Positions 1 through 6,872 of a stretch of 7,054 bases of DNA are shown piece by piece. The notes under the pieces were generated by a model. The model saw only the letters and a list, made by a program, of their open reading frames with translations. It ran no database searches and was not told the DNA's origin. The number at the start of each line of letters is the position of its first letter. Position 1 is the stretch's first letter. Origin of the DNA: JAULUH01 sp032111745 (GTDB taxonomy: Bacteria; Chloroflexota; Anaerolineae; JAAEKA01); assembly GCA_032111745.1 (NCBI GenBank), contig JAULUH010000037.1, positions 1 to 7,054 on the forward strand. Direction: 5' to 3'. A program made the translations under genes and the position numbers.

Positions 1-132
1 GCCCGAGCCACCCCGCCCCATTCATGCCCTACGCGAGTATGGGCCACGGATCTTGGTTGGCGGGCGCGAAAGCGGCGATGGCAGGAGCGGATTTGCACCA
101 CGCGCGGCCCCGTGTTGAGCGCCAAAGGGCGT
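1..132. other. Left-edge region without a recognisable gene
   Basis: This stretch lies upstream of the promoter at 133-161. Reading frames cross it on both strands, but none has a good ribosome binding site, a recognisable protein motif or a convincing end of an upstream gene. I see no RNA gene or terminator in it. It may hold upstream control sites for the promoter, but nothing specific can be pointed to. Confidence 0.5.
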
Positions 133-161
133 TTGACAAGAGGGGCCGCGTGTGCTATAGT
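133..161 (+). promoter_or_regulatory. Sigma-70-type promoter for the cobalamin-regulated operon
   Basis: The -35 element TTGACA (133-138) is a perfect consensus. It is followed by a 17-bp spacer and the -10 element TATAGT (156-161), which has an extended -10 TGC just before it (153-155). Transcription would start near 168, about 20 bases ahead of the riboswitch aptamer, which is the expected layout for a riboswitch-controlled leader. The near-consensus elements suggest strong basal transcription, with control applied downstream through the leader RNA. Confidence 0.8.
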
Positions 162-185
162 CGCACTATCCTTAACAACCGAGAT

Positions 186-330
<145 letters not shown>

Positions 331-387
331 ACCGCCATGTACCTTCGACGTAAAGGAGGGCGGACACTTGCCATGATCGAGAGCCCA

Positions 388-410
388 GGGCCTCGACCCA
401 CTCCAGGCCC
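388..410 (+). promoter_or_regulatory. Leader hairpin between riboswitch and terminator
   Basis: GGGCCT (388-393) pairs perfectly with AGGCCC (405-410) around an 11-base loop. It sits in the linker between the aptamer and the terminator and could take part in the on/off switching of the leader. No T-run follows, so it is not itself a terminator. The role is inferred from position only. Confidence 0.4.
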
Positions 411-432
411 ACAGTGCAACGATCGACAATCC

Positions 433-464
433 TCGCCCGGCGATTCCGTCGGGCGACTTTTTTT
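433..464 (+). terminator. Intrinsic terminator of the riboswitch expression platform
   Basis: A stem TCGCCCG (433-439) pairs with CGGGCGA (450-456). It can be extended inward by a G-T wobble and two G-C pairs to close on the loop ATTC (443-446). Seven T residues follow at 458-464. The terminator lies between the aptamer and the first coding start at 547, so premature termination is the likely mode of control. A candidate antiterminator is GGGCG (358-362) with CGCCC (434-438). A competing upstream pairing is CCGCC (332-336) with GGCGG (359-363). These alternative pairings are short and inferred; the terminator itself is plain. Confidence 0.88.
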
Positions 465-546
465 GCCTGCGCCGGTTGCACCCCCGGCGCGACCGGACGC
501 CGCTCCCCTCCACCAGGGAGCCACCGCACACAGCGAGGAACATCCC

Positions 547-2757
547 ATGACCCTTCACCTCGGCCCGCGTGTCCTGCGCCTATCCCTGATGGCGCTGGGG
601 CTGGGCCTGGCTATCGTGCTGCTGGCCCTGATGCAGGTCAGCCTGGCCAGCGGCCCCGCCGCCCAGGATCCCACCACCACTCCTAACCACGCCGATGTGG
701 TGGTCGACTTCGGCGACGGCCGCCTGGCCGTGCGCCGGGTCACCTTCATCTCCCCCACCATCTCCAGCCTGGAGGCCCTGCGCCTCAGCGGCATCGACAC
801 CACCATCGCCGACTTCGACTTCGGCGCCGCCATCTGCGCCATCGACGGCGTGGGCTGCGGCGTCGACAACTGCTTCTGCGACGACACCCGCTTCTGGGGC
901 CTGTCCCGCTGGCAGGATGGCGCCTTCGTGGCCTCCGAGGTCGGCGCGGCGGACTCTGAGGTCGGGCCGGGCGACGTGGATGGGTGGCGCTGGGCCAGCG
1001 CCGGCACACCCCCCGCCGTGAGCCCGGCCTTCCTGGCCGCCCATGCCGGCCTGGACTGGCTGCGCGGCCAGCAGGCCGCCGACGGCAGCTTCGGCGGCAA
1101 CGCCGGCGGCACCCTGGACACCCTGGTGGCCCTGGCCGCCGCCGCTGAATACCCCGGCAACTGGCGCAGCGCCAGGGGCATCTCCCCGCTGGGCTACGTG
1201 CGTCGGCAGGCCGCAGACTTCGCCACCCGCGAGGAGAGCCGGGCCTCGGCCGGCAAGCTGGTCCTGGGCCTGGCCGCCGCAGGCGTGGACCCCCGGCGCT
1301 TCGCCGGCCTGGACCTGGTGAAGACCATGACCGGCATCTACTCCCCCACCACCGGCCTCTTCGGCAGCTCCAACTGGGACCAGGCCCTGAACATGCTGGG
1401 CTGGCGCGCGGCCGGCGAGGCCATCCCCATCACCGCCACGGAGGCTCTCATCGCCCGGGCCAACGACGACGGCGGCTGGGGCTGGAACGAGTCCACCGAG
1501 AGCGACGTGGATACCACGGCCCTGGCCGTGCAGGCCCTGCTCTCCGCCGGCCAGGCCACCACCGCGACGGCCGTGGCCGATGGCCTGGCCTACCTGGCCG
1601 CAGCCCAGAACCCCGACGGCGGCTTCCCTTACTCGCCCACCTCGGAGAGCGACACCAGCAGCAACGCCAACTCCACCGCGTTCGCGGTACAGGCCATCCT
1701 GGCTGCCGGCCAGGATCCGGCGGCCGCCAGCTGGACCATCAGCAACACCACGCCCATCAGCTACCTGCTGGGCCAGCAAACGCCCGATGGCGGCTTTGCC
1801 TTTACCGAGCCGCCGGCCAACGACTTCGCCACCCGCCAGGTGATCCCGGCCCTGCTGGGCCAGACCCTGGCCCTGCGCAGCCCCCTGGTGGCTCGCCAGG
1901 AGGCCCTGGCCTGGGTCGTCGCCCAACAACAGGCGGACGGCAGCTTCGCCGGCTTTAACCCCGGCGCCACCGTCGACGCCATGGTGGCCCTGGCCGCGGC
2001 GGGTCGCAAGCTCAGCGTCACCACCAGCGCCGATGGCCAGACGCCGTTGGACTACCTGGCCACTCAGGCCGCAGACTACGCCAGCCAAGGGCCCAGCGCC
2101 GCGGGCAAGCTGGCCTACGGCGTGGCCCTGGCCGGTGCCGATCCGGCGGACTTTGCAGAGCTGGATCTGGTGGCCGGGATCCAGGCCACCTACGTGCCCA
2201 CCACCGGCCTGTTCGGCCCGGCCGGCTCGACCTGGGACCAGGCCTGGGCCATGCTGGGCCTGGCCGCGGCCGGCGAGACCGTGCCGGTAAGCGCGACTTT
2301 AGCCCTGGAGGCCCTGCAGCTCGACTCGGGTGGCTGGGGCTTCGACACCACGGCTGAAGCCGCCGACGTGGACAGCACCGGGCTGGCCCTGCAAGCCCTG
2401 GCCGCCGCCGGCCGGGATGCCAGCAGCCCGGCCGTGCAGCAGGGCCTGGCCTACCTGGCCGCCGTGCAGAACGCCGATGGCGGTTTCCCCGGCTTCGACG
2501 GCGCCACCAGCGCCAGCTCCACCGGCCTGGCCCTGCAGGCCCTGGCCGCGTTCGACCAGAGGCCCCAAAGCCTCCACTGGACCGGCCTGCGCGGCGGTGG
2601 CCTCCTGCGGCCCAATCCCGTCGAGGCCTTGCTGGCCCTGCAAAGCCCGGACGGCGGCTTCGCCGGCTTCTCCGGGGCCAACGACGCCTTCGCCACCTAC
2701 CAGGCCCTACCCGGCCTCCTGGGCCAGGCCTATCCCACCCTGGCCCCCCGGCCCTAG
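547..2757 (+). CDS. Secreted transcobalamin-like protein: beta domain plus two tandem alpha/alpha toroids
   Basis: The 736-residue product is proposed to be an extracellular or surface corrinoid-binding protein. Residues 1-35 form a signal peptide (basic start, long Leu/Ala core, small residues near 33-37). Residues 49-152 resemble the DUF4430/transcobalamin C-terminal beta domain, ending in GDVDGW (142-147), with Cys97, 104, 109 and 111. From about 160 to 736 run two homologous halves about 286 residues apart. Each has DGSF, TTGLFG, GGWG, DVD(T/S)T and two DGGF motifs, typical of the prenyltransferase/squalene-cyclase-like alpha/alpha toroid. The DxDD cyclase motif reads DVDT (320-323) and DVDS (607-610), so cyclase activity is unlikely. 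Alpha barrel plus this beta fold is the make-up of intrinsic factor and transcobalamin, with domain order reversed here. ATG 547 is chosen because GAGGAA (535-540) precedes it by six bases and it gives a signal peptide; in-frame upstream ATGs at 337 and 373 lie inside the leader RNA. Cobalamin binding is inferred from fold and riboswitch; an automatic annotation might say terpene cyclase-like or hypothetical. Confidence 0.9.
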   Translation: MTLHLGPRVLRLSLMALGLGLAIVLLALMQVSLASGPAAQDPTTTPNHADVVVDFGDGRLAVRRVTFISPTISSLEALRLSGIDTTIADFDFGAAICAIDGVGCGVDNCFCDDTRFWGLSRWQDGAFVASEVGAADSEVGPGDVDGWRWASAGTPPAVSPAFLAAHAGLDWLRGQQAADGSFGGNAGGTLDTLVALAAAAEYPGNWRSARGISPLGYVRRQAADFATREESRASAGKLVLGLAAAGVDPRRFAGLDLVKTMTGIYSPTTGLFGSSNWDQALNMLGWRAAGEAIPITATEALIARANDDGGWGWNESTESDVDTTALAVQALLSAGQATTATAVADGLAYLAAAQNPDGGFPYSPTSESDTSSNANSTAFAVQAILAAGQDPAAASWTISNTTPISYLLGQQTPDGGFAFTEPPANDFATRQVIPALLGQTLALRSPLVARQEALAWVVAQQQADGSFAGFNPGATVDAMVALAAAGRKLSVTTSADGQTPLDYLATQAADYASQGPSAAGKLAYGVALAGADPADFAELDLVAGIQATYVPTTGLFGPAGSTWDQAWAMLGLAAAGETVPVSATLALEALQLDSGGWGFDTTAEAADVDSTGLALQALAAAGRDASSPAVQQGLAYLAAVQNADGGFPGFDGATSASSTGLALQALAAFDQRPQSLHWTGLRGGGLLRPNPVEALLALQSPDGGFAGFSGANDAFATYQALPGLLGQAYPTLAPRP

Positions 2758-2765
2758 GCTCCCGC

Positions 2766-2891
2766 CCCTCCGGGGACGGAGTCGAGGCTTTAGCCGGTCT
2801 GAAGGCGAAGTCGCCGCCCCAACCCCCTCCGGGGACGGTGTCGAGGCTTTGGCCGGGTCTGTGCCCCCGGACCGGCTAAAGCCTCGACTCC
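2766..2891. repeat. Palindromic repeat cluster between the first two operon genes
   Basis: Two direct copies of a 36-37 bp unit lie at 2766-2801 and 2825-2861; both start CCCTCCGGGGACGG and end GTCTG. A third, inverted partial copy lies at 2870-2891. The first copy (2778-2799) and the inverted copy (2870-2891) are perfectly complementary over 22 bp. The second copy (2839-2856) can pair with the same inverted segment with one G-T wobble, so two hairpins compete. A small hairpin GGCGA/TCGCC lies between them (2804-2815). No T-run follows, so it is not a classical terminator. It resembles REP-like intergenic elements, and may affect mRNA stability or the ratio of the secreted and membrane proteins; that role is inferred. 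Confidence 0.85.
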
Positions 2892-2925
2892 AACGTGTGA
2901 GATTCGAGTTAGATTGAGGTATCGT

Positions 2926-4590
2926 GTGTTCCTGCATCTGTTGAAGCTCCTTCCACCCCGGGCCTGGCGCCACCTCCTGGTGCTCGCCGTGCTCGTCGCG
3001 CTCCTCGCGCTGGCCGCGTCCCCGGCTTTCGCCGAAAACGGCCCGCCGAACCGCGCCGGCGTGGTGGTGCAATTTGGCGACGGCAGCGTGCGCACGGCCT
3101 GTGTGGACCTCGGCCCAGAGGGCGAGATCACCGGCGAGGAGCTCCTGCAGCGCGCGGGTCTCGCGCCCGTCATGGAGTACAGCAGCCTCGGCGGCATCGT
3201 CTGTAGCCTCGACAGCCAGGGCTGCGCCTACCCCCAGCAGTCCTGCTGGTGCCAGTGCAAGGGTGACCCCTGCGTCTACTGGCAATACTACCACCTGGTG
3301 GACGGCGCCTGGGCCTACGCCCCCATCGGCGCCAGCAGCCACACCGTGGCCGCCGGCGACGTCGACGGCTGGTCCTGGGGGGCCGGCGAAGGGGAGCAGG
3401 GGCTCAGGCCACCACTGCTCACCCTGGAAGACATCTGCGCCGCCCCTGCGCCGGCCAGCCCTACCGCCGTGGCGCCCGCGGCGCCTGCGGCCGCACTCGC
3501 CTCCGTGCGCGCCACGCCCTTGCCGCCCACATCCCCGCCACCCGCTACGCGCGACAGGCCCGGGCTGCTCGAGGTGCCGCCCGCCCAGGCCGCCGCAGCC
3601 ACGGACACCGCATCTCGCGTTACCCGGGCCACCGGCCCCGGCGACTACGCCTTCCTGGGCGGGGTCTTCCTGATCGTGGTGGCCGGCGCCGCGGGCCTGC
3701 GGGTCTCCGCCGCCGGCCGTGCCTCCCGCCGCCGCGCCCCGGCCGCGCCCCGCCCCGGGCAGCAGGGCCTGAGCCTGGCCGTCTACGCCCTCACCATCGG
3801 CATCGGCGCCGTGGCCCTGCTCTACCCCTTCCTGGTGGCCGTGACCCAGACCGGCGCCGCCGAGTCCGCCCGCGCCGGCGAATCGCTCCTCATGCTCTTC
3901 GTGCTGATGGGCCTCTGCCTGGCTGCCTTGCTGGTGGAGGTCCAGGGCCAGGCCGTTAGCGCCAAGCGCATCGCCCTGCTGGGCATCCTGGTGGCCATCA
4001 ACTCGGTCCTGCGCTTCGTGGAGGTGGGCATCCCGGGCCCGGGCGGCTTCAGCCCCATCTTCTTCCTGATCATCCTCAGCGGCTACGTCTACGGCGGGCG
4101 CTTCGGCTTCCTGCTGGGCAGCCTGACCATGCTGGTGTCGGCCCTGATCACCGGTGGCGTTGGGCCCTGGCTGCCGGGCCAGATGTTCACCGCCGGCTGG
4201 GTGGGGCTGACCGCGCCCCTGGCCCGGCCGCTGGTACGGGCCGTGGCCGGCCAGGCCTACGCCGGCAGCCGCCGCGAGGTGATCGTCCTGGCCGTGGTCG
4301 GCGGGCTGTGGGGCCTGGCCTACGGCGCGCTGATGAACCTGTGGTTCTGGCCCTTCATGGCCGGCCCGGCCAGCCAGGCCTACCAGGCCGGCCTCGGGTT
4401 GGCCGATACCGTCCGCCGTTACCTGGCCTTCTACCTGGTGACCTCGCTGGTGTGGGACGTGATGTTAGCCGCCGGGAACATGCTGCTGATCCTGGCCTTT
4501 GGCCGGCCCACCCTGGCCGCGCTACGGCGCTTCCAGCAGCGCTTCGACTTCGAGGTCCGGCTGCAGCCCCCGCCGCTGGCCCGGGGTTGA
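2926..4590 (+). CDS. ECF transporter S component fused to an extracellular DUF4430-like domain
   Basis: The product (554 residues from GTG 2926) is proposed to be the substrate-binding membrane subunit of an ECF importer for a corrinoid. Residues 1-36 are a signal sequence ending SPAFA. Residues 43-154 are a second copy of the beta domain of the upstream gene: VVVQFGDG at the start, CSLDSQGC (93-100), C107-W-C109, a YW pair, DGAW, and GDVDGW near 149. A Pro/Ala/Thr-rich linker (about 155-238) leads to a transmembrane helix (242-261), a basic cytoplasmic loop, two more helices (about 282-306 and 319-340) and then an S-component region (about 346-545) with GGVGPWLPGQMF (410-421), like cobalamin-type S components. 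GTG 2926 is preferred because GAGG (2916-2919) precedes it by six bases; TTG 2914, four codons upstream, is the alternative. The next gene begins eight bases after the stop. Other S-component substrates cannot be excluded by sequence alone. Confidence 0.88.
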   Translation: MFLHLLKLLPPRAWRHLLVLAVLVALLALAASPAFAENGPPNRAGVVVQFGDGSVRTACVDLGPEGEITGEELLQRAGLAPVMEYSSLGGIVCSLDSQGCAYPQQSCWCQCKGDPCVYWQYYHLVDGAWAYAPIGASSHTVAAGDVDGWSWGAGEGEQGLRPPLLTLEDICAAPAPASPTAVAPAAPAAALASVRATPLPPTSPPPATRDRPGLLEVPPAQAAAATDTASRVTRATGPGDYAFLGGVFLIVVAGAAGLRVSAAGRASRRRAPAAPRPGQQGLSLAVYALTIGIGAVALLYPFLVAVTQTGAAESARAGESLLMLFVLMGLCLAALLVEVQGQAVSAKRIALLGILVAINSVLRFVEVGIPGPGGFSPIFFLIILSGYVYGGRFGFLLGSLTMLVSALITGGVGPWLPGQMFTAGWVGLTAPLARPLVRAVAGQAYAGSRREVIVLAVVGGLWGLAYGALMNLWFWPFMAGPASQAYQAGLGLADTVRRYLAFYLVTSLVWDVMLAAGNMLLILAFGRPTLAALRRFQQRFDFEVRLQPPPLARG

Positions 4591-4598
4591 GGTGCCTG

Positions 4599-5681
4599 AT
4601 GGCCGCCCAGGCCACGGCCGCGCACGCCACCGCTGCCACCGGCCCCGCCCTGCACCCCCTGGCCTGCGTGGCCTGGGTCGGCGCATCCCTCGTCGCTCTC
4701 TCCGCCACCCGCAACCCCGTCTACCTGCTGCTGATCCTCGGCTGCATCGGCCTGGTGCTTGCCGCTGCCCGCCGCCAGGCCTTCGCGCCGGCTCTGCCCA
4801 TCTCGCCCTGGCGCTTCGGCGTCGTCGTGGTGGCCATCTCGGCCCTCTTCAACGCCCTGACCGCCCACTTCGGCGCCAGCGTCCTGTTCACCCTGCCGGG
4901 CTGGCTGCCGCTGCTGGGCGGGCCGGTGACGCTGGAGGCGCTGGTCTACGGCGCGTTGAACGGCCTGGTGCTGGCCGGCTTTTTCGCCGCCTTCGCCGTG
5001 TTCTACCTCCTGCTACCCACCCAGGCCCTGATCCGCCTGGTCCCCCGGGCCTTCTACCCCGCGGCCGTGGTGGTCTCGGTGGCCGTGGCCTTCGTGCCCA
5101 CCACCCTGGCCCAGTTCCAGCAGATCCGCGAGGCCCAGCTGCTGCGCGGCCACCGGGTGCGCGGGCTGCGCGACTGGCTGCCCCTGCTGATGCCGTTACT
5201 GGTGGGAGGCCTGGAGCGGGCCCTGCAGCTGGCGGAGGCCATGACTGCCCGGGGCTTTGCCGTGACCAGGGAGCAGGTGCCGGTAGAAGGCTGGGCCTCC
5301 GAGGGACGCCGCCGCCTGCTGCTGGTGGCCGGCCTGCTGGCTCTGCTGGCCGGGCTGCTGCTGCGCCTCTTCGGCCGCACCCCGGCCGCCAGCCTGGCCG
5401 TGTTGGCAGGGGGGGCGCTGCTGGTGCTGCTGGCCCTGTGGCTGCAGGGTCGCCAGGTGCGGCGCACAACATACCGGCCGCAGCCCTGGACCGGCCCGGA
5501 CTGGCTGGTCGTGGCCGCTTCCGCGTTGGTGATCGCCCTCTATCTGTTGCCCATCCCCTATGCCGGCCGGGCCACGTTAGCCTACTCCCCCTATCCTCAG
5601 CTCAGCCGGCCTGCGGTCGATACCGTGCTCATGCTGGCCACCCTAGCCCTGGCCACGCCCGCCGCCTATCTGCGGCGCTGA
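4599..5681 (+). CDS. ECF transporter transmembrane component (EcfT/CbiQ family)
   Basis: This 360-residue membrane protein is the energy-coupling T subunit, which links cytoplasmic ECF ATPases to the S component. Diagnostic features are a TRNPVYLLL segment near 37-45, several hydrophobic helices (about 41-57, 73-90, 113-139, 151-168), and a cytoplasmic coupling region with two X-R-G motifs: L182-R183-G184 (in REAQLLRGHR) and A217-R218-G219 (in LAEAMTARGF). A long C-terminal part (about 237-360) adds roughly three more helices beyond the usual size of about 260 residues; the sequence shows no known domain for it. ATG 4599 is chosen because GAGGTG (4589-4594) overlaps the stop of the S-component gene and stands four bases ahead, which suggests translational coupling. 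No ATPase gene follows; the strand reverses after this gene. The family call is firm; the substrate comes from context. Confidence 0.9.
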   Translation: MAAQATAAHATAATGPALHPLACVAWVGASLVALSATRNPVYLLLILGCIGLVLAAARRQAFAPALPISPWRFGVVVVAISALFNALTAHFGASVLFTLPGWLPLLGGPVTLEALVYGALNGLVLAGFFAAFAVFYLLLPTQALIRLVPRAFYPAAVVVSVAVAFVPTTLAQFQQIREAQLLRGHRVRGLRDWLPLLMPLLVGGLERALQLAEAMTARGFAVTREQVPVEGWASEGRRRLLLVAGLLALLAGLLLRLFGRTPAASLAVLAGGALLVLLALWLQGRQVRRTTYRPQPWTGPDWLVVAASALVIALYLLPIPYAGRATLAYSPYPQLSRPAVDTVLMLATLALATPAAYLRR

Positions 5682-5685
5682 GGCC

Positions 5686-5743
5686 TGCGCACCGAAGTGC
5701 GCACTACAAACAGGGTGGTTCGTAGTGAGCGCTTCAGCGCTCA
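5686..5743. repeat. Overlapping hairpins between convergent genes
   Basis: Three stems sit side by side and share bases: TGCGCAC (5686-5692) with GTGCGCA (5697-5703) around CGAA; CACTAC (5702-5707) with GTAGTG (5722-5727); and TGAGCGC (5726-5732) with GCGCTCA (5737-5743) around TTCA. The set lies between the ends of the EcfT gene and the convergent membrane protein gene, so it may stop or protect transcripts from either side, although neither strand has a good T-run. It also looks like a small dispersed intergenic repeat. The hairpins are certain; the role is not. Confidence 0.6.
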
Positions 5744-5771
5744 TTCCGGCGCCCCCCCGATCCAGGGGAGT

Positions 5772-6314
5772 CTAGTGTGCAGCCGTGGCCGCCGGCTCGG
5801 CCACCGGCATCATCTGCATCGGCTTGGCCTGCTTGCTGACAAACACAGCCTCGGCGTGCTCGCGCTCCATGATCCGGGCCGCTTCTTTGGCGTACTTCTC
5901 CGTCTCCACCGACAGAATCACGCTGCCGTGCTCGAAGGCCTCGCGGAAGTGCTGCACCTCCTGATCGGCGTCGGAACGCCCCTTTACCCAGCCCAGGAAC
6001 ACGCCGCAGAACAGCCCAATCGCCAGGAAGATGAAGAATATGGTGATGGCGAAGGAAAGCGGCGCGCCGGTGGTGGTCATGGCGAAGATAGCCGAGAGCA
6101 GCCCGAACAAGGCGAAGATGGCCAGGCCCAGCAGGCCGAAGTTGCGCACCCAGCGCATGGTAGTCTGCCGCAGGCTGGGCTCGACCAAGGCCTCCACCGG
6201 CGTGGTATGGTCGAGGATCTTGACCTTGTCCTCGATGACGCCGGCCTTCCGAATGGCGCCGGCCGCGGCCCCGGCCTGGCCCCGCTGCTCGAATAACCCG
6301 ATGACTGACTTCAT
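5772..6314 (-). CDS. Two-helix membrane protein, general-stress-protein-like
   Basis: The 180-residue product has a soluble N-terminal part (1-40, starting KSVIGLFEQRGQAGAA, a beta-alpha-beta-like pattern), two close transmembrane helices (about 58-79 and 84-109), and a soluble C-terminal part (about 120-160, GSVILSVETEKYAKEAARIM) that looks like a second half of the same alpha/beta kind. A Met/Ala/Pro-rich tail ends in His. The layout recalls general stress protein 17M/YflT-type and similar small membrane proteins with a helical hairpin between two ferredoxin-like halves, but I cannot assign a firm family or function. The start is supported by GGAGGG (6321-6326) six bases ahead of the ATG. 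It is convergent with the transporter operon and has its own candidate promoter, so it is probably a separate transcription unit. Confidence 0.85.
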   Translation of the reverse strand: MKSVIGLFEQRGQAGAAAGAIRKAGVIEDKVKILDHTTPVEALVEPSLRQTTMRWVRNFGLLGLAIFALFGLLSAIFAMTTTGAPLSFAITIFFIFLAIGLFCGVFLGWVKGRSDADQEVQHFREAFEHGSVILSVETEKYAKEAARIMEREHAEAVFVSKQAKPMQMMPVAEPAATAAH

Positions 6315-6382
6315 GGCCTACCCTCCTGCCTGACATGTCTGGTCTACCCGCAGCCGGCACAGCGGCCGCTGCGTTGGCTGCA

Positions 6383-6410
6383 AGTATACCCGAACCTGGC
6401 CCGATGCAAA
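6383..6410 (-). promoter_or_regulatory. Candidate promoter of the small membrane protein gene
   Basis: On the minus strand a -10 element TATACT (bases 6388 to 6383) lies 16 bp downstream of a weaker -35, TTTGCA (6410 to 6405). Transcription would start near 6376, about 60 bases ahead of the start codon at 6314. The -10 is good and the -35 is a partial match that overlaps the T-run of an upstream terminator. Confidence 0.4.
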
Positions 6411-6440
6411 AATGCCGGCCGCACCACAGCCCGGCCGGCA
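6408..6440 (-). terminator. Intrinsic terminator on the minus strand
   Basis: TGCCGGCCG (6413-6421) pairs with CGGCCGGCA (6432-6440) as a 9-bp all-GC-rich stem around a 10-base loop. Read on the minus strand it is followed by TTTTT (6412-6408). It would end transcripts arriving from the gene at the right edge before they reach the small membrane protein gene. The reverse direction has no T-run. Confidence 0.65.
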
Positions 6441-6511
6441 CCCGTGCGCTCCAGGCAATCTGGCCCCGCGGCCATCCCATCTTCGTACAGCTCGCGATCC
6501 AGGCAACGGAG

Positions 6512-6574
6512 GACATGCCCCAGCGATGCGGGTCTTTGCGCAGCCAGGGGAGGGTGGCGGGGTACGGGGCAAAG
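6512..6574 (+). repeat. Left arm of a 63-bp imperfect inverted repeat
   Basis: This segment matches the reverse complement of 6863-6925 without gaps at about 56 of 63 positions. The best-conserved stretch runs 6531-6557 with a single mismatch. The arm carries the sequence GCGCAGCCAGGGGAGGG. It is the opposite-facing copy of part of the repeat family further right. Confidence 0.85.
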
Positions 6575-6665
6575 ATAACGTTCCGGTATGGGTGCGCGAT
6601 ATCCATCCCCTTGTCCTCCCTGCCCGCCATCCATGTCGCCTGGCATGGATACGCAGTATCTATCA

Positions 6666-6731
6666 CCTCGTAGGGCGCGGGCCTCCGCGCCCGCCCAGTC
6701 GCAGCACCCGCGTGACTTGTCCTTTGCCCCG
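6666..6731 (+). repeat. 66-bp direct repeat, copy 1
   Basis: This copy matches 6807-6872 at 63 of 66 positions; the three differences fall together at 6701-6703. It contains a strong palindrome, GGGCGCGG (6673-6680) with CCGCGCCC (6685-6692) around GCCT. The 75 bases that follow hold two copies of a shorter motif, GGCTGCGTGAAA (6754-6765 and 6785-6796). Confidence 0.9.
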
Positions 6732-6806
6732 CACCTCGACACCCACCCCCCTCGGCTGCGTGAAAGCCCTTATCACCCTCTCTTGGCTGCGTGAAAACCC
6801 TCATCC

Positions 6807-6872
6807 CCTCGTAGGGCGCGGGCCTCCGCGCCCGCCCAGTCCTGGCACCCGCGTGACTTGTCCTTTGCCCCG
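6807..6872 (+). repeat. 66-bp direct repeat, copy 2
   Basis: This is the second copy of the unit at 6666-6731, placed exactly 141 bp downstream. It is followed by a diverged copy of the shorter motif (GGCTGCGCAAGG, 6892-6903), so the larger repeating unit is about 140 bp and is partly duplicated in tandem. Confidence 0.9.

Noticed and set aside
337..546. In-frame upstream extension of the secreted protein gene from ATG 337
   Set aside because: The extension lies inside the riboswitch leader and terminator, lacks a good ribosome binding site at 337, and would bury the signal peptide; ATG 547 has a proper site.
580..2088. 502-residue open frame on the minus strand opposite the secreted protein gene
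   Set aside because: Gly/Ala/Val-rich translation with no recognisable motif, wholly antisense to a gene with clear domains; an effect of GC-rich codon bias.
1051..2757. Squalene-hopene or terpene cyclase function
   Set aside because: The toroid motifs fit the superfamily, but the DxDD acid motif is DVDT/DVDS in both halves, the protein is exported, and the context is B12 uptake.
2766..2891. Intrinsic terminator after the secreted protein gene
   Set aside because: The stems are long, but no T-run follows on either strand.
4499..5725. 408-residue plus-strand frame overlapping the EcfT gene
   Set aside because: Pro/Arg/Gly-rich composition with no domain, against a clear EcfT with coupling motifs in another frame.
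5697..6296. 199-residue plus-strand frame opposite the small membrane protein gene
   Set aside because: It is antisense to a gene with two clear membrane helices and a strong ribosome binding site; it is His/Gly/Glu-rich without motifs.
5734..6804. 356-residue minus-strand frame across the membrane protein gene and the repeats
   Set aside because: It overlaps the small membrane protein gene in another frame and runs through repeats; there is no protein family character and no good start site.
6666..6872. CRISPR array
   Set aside because: Only two 66-bp repeats with a 75-bp gap that itself holds repeats; no regular spacers and no cas genes.
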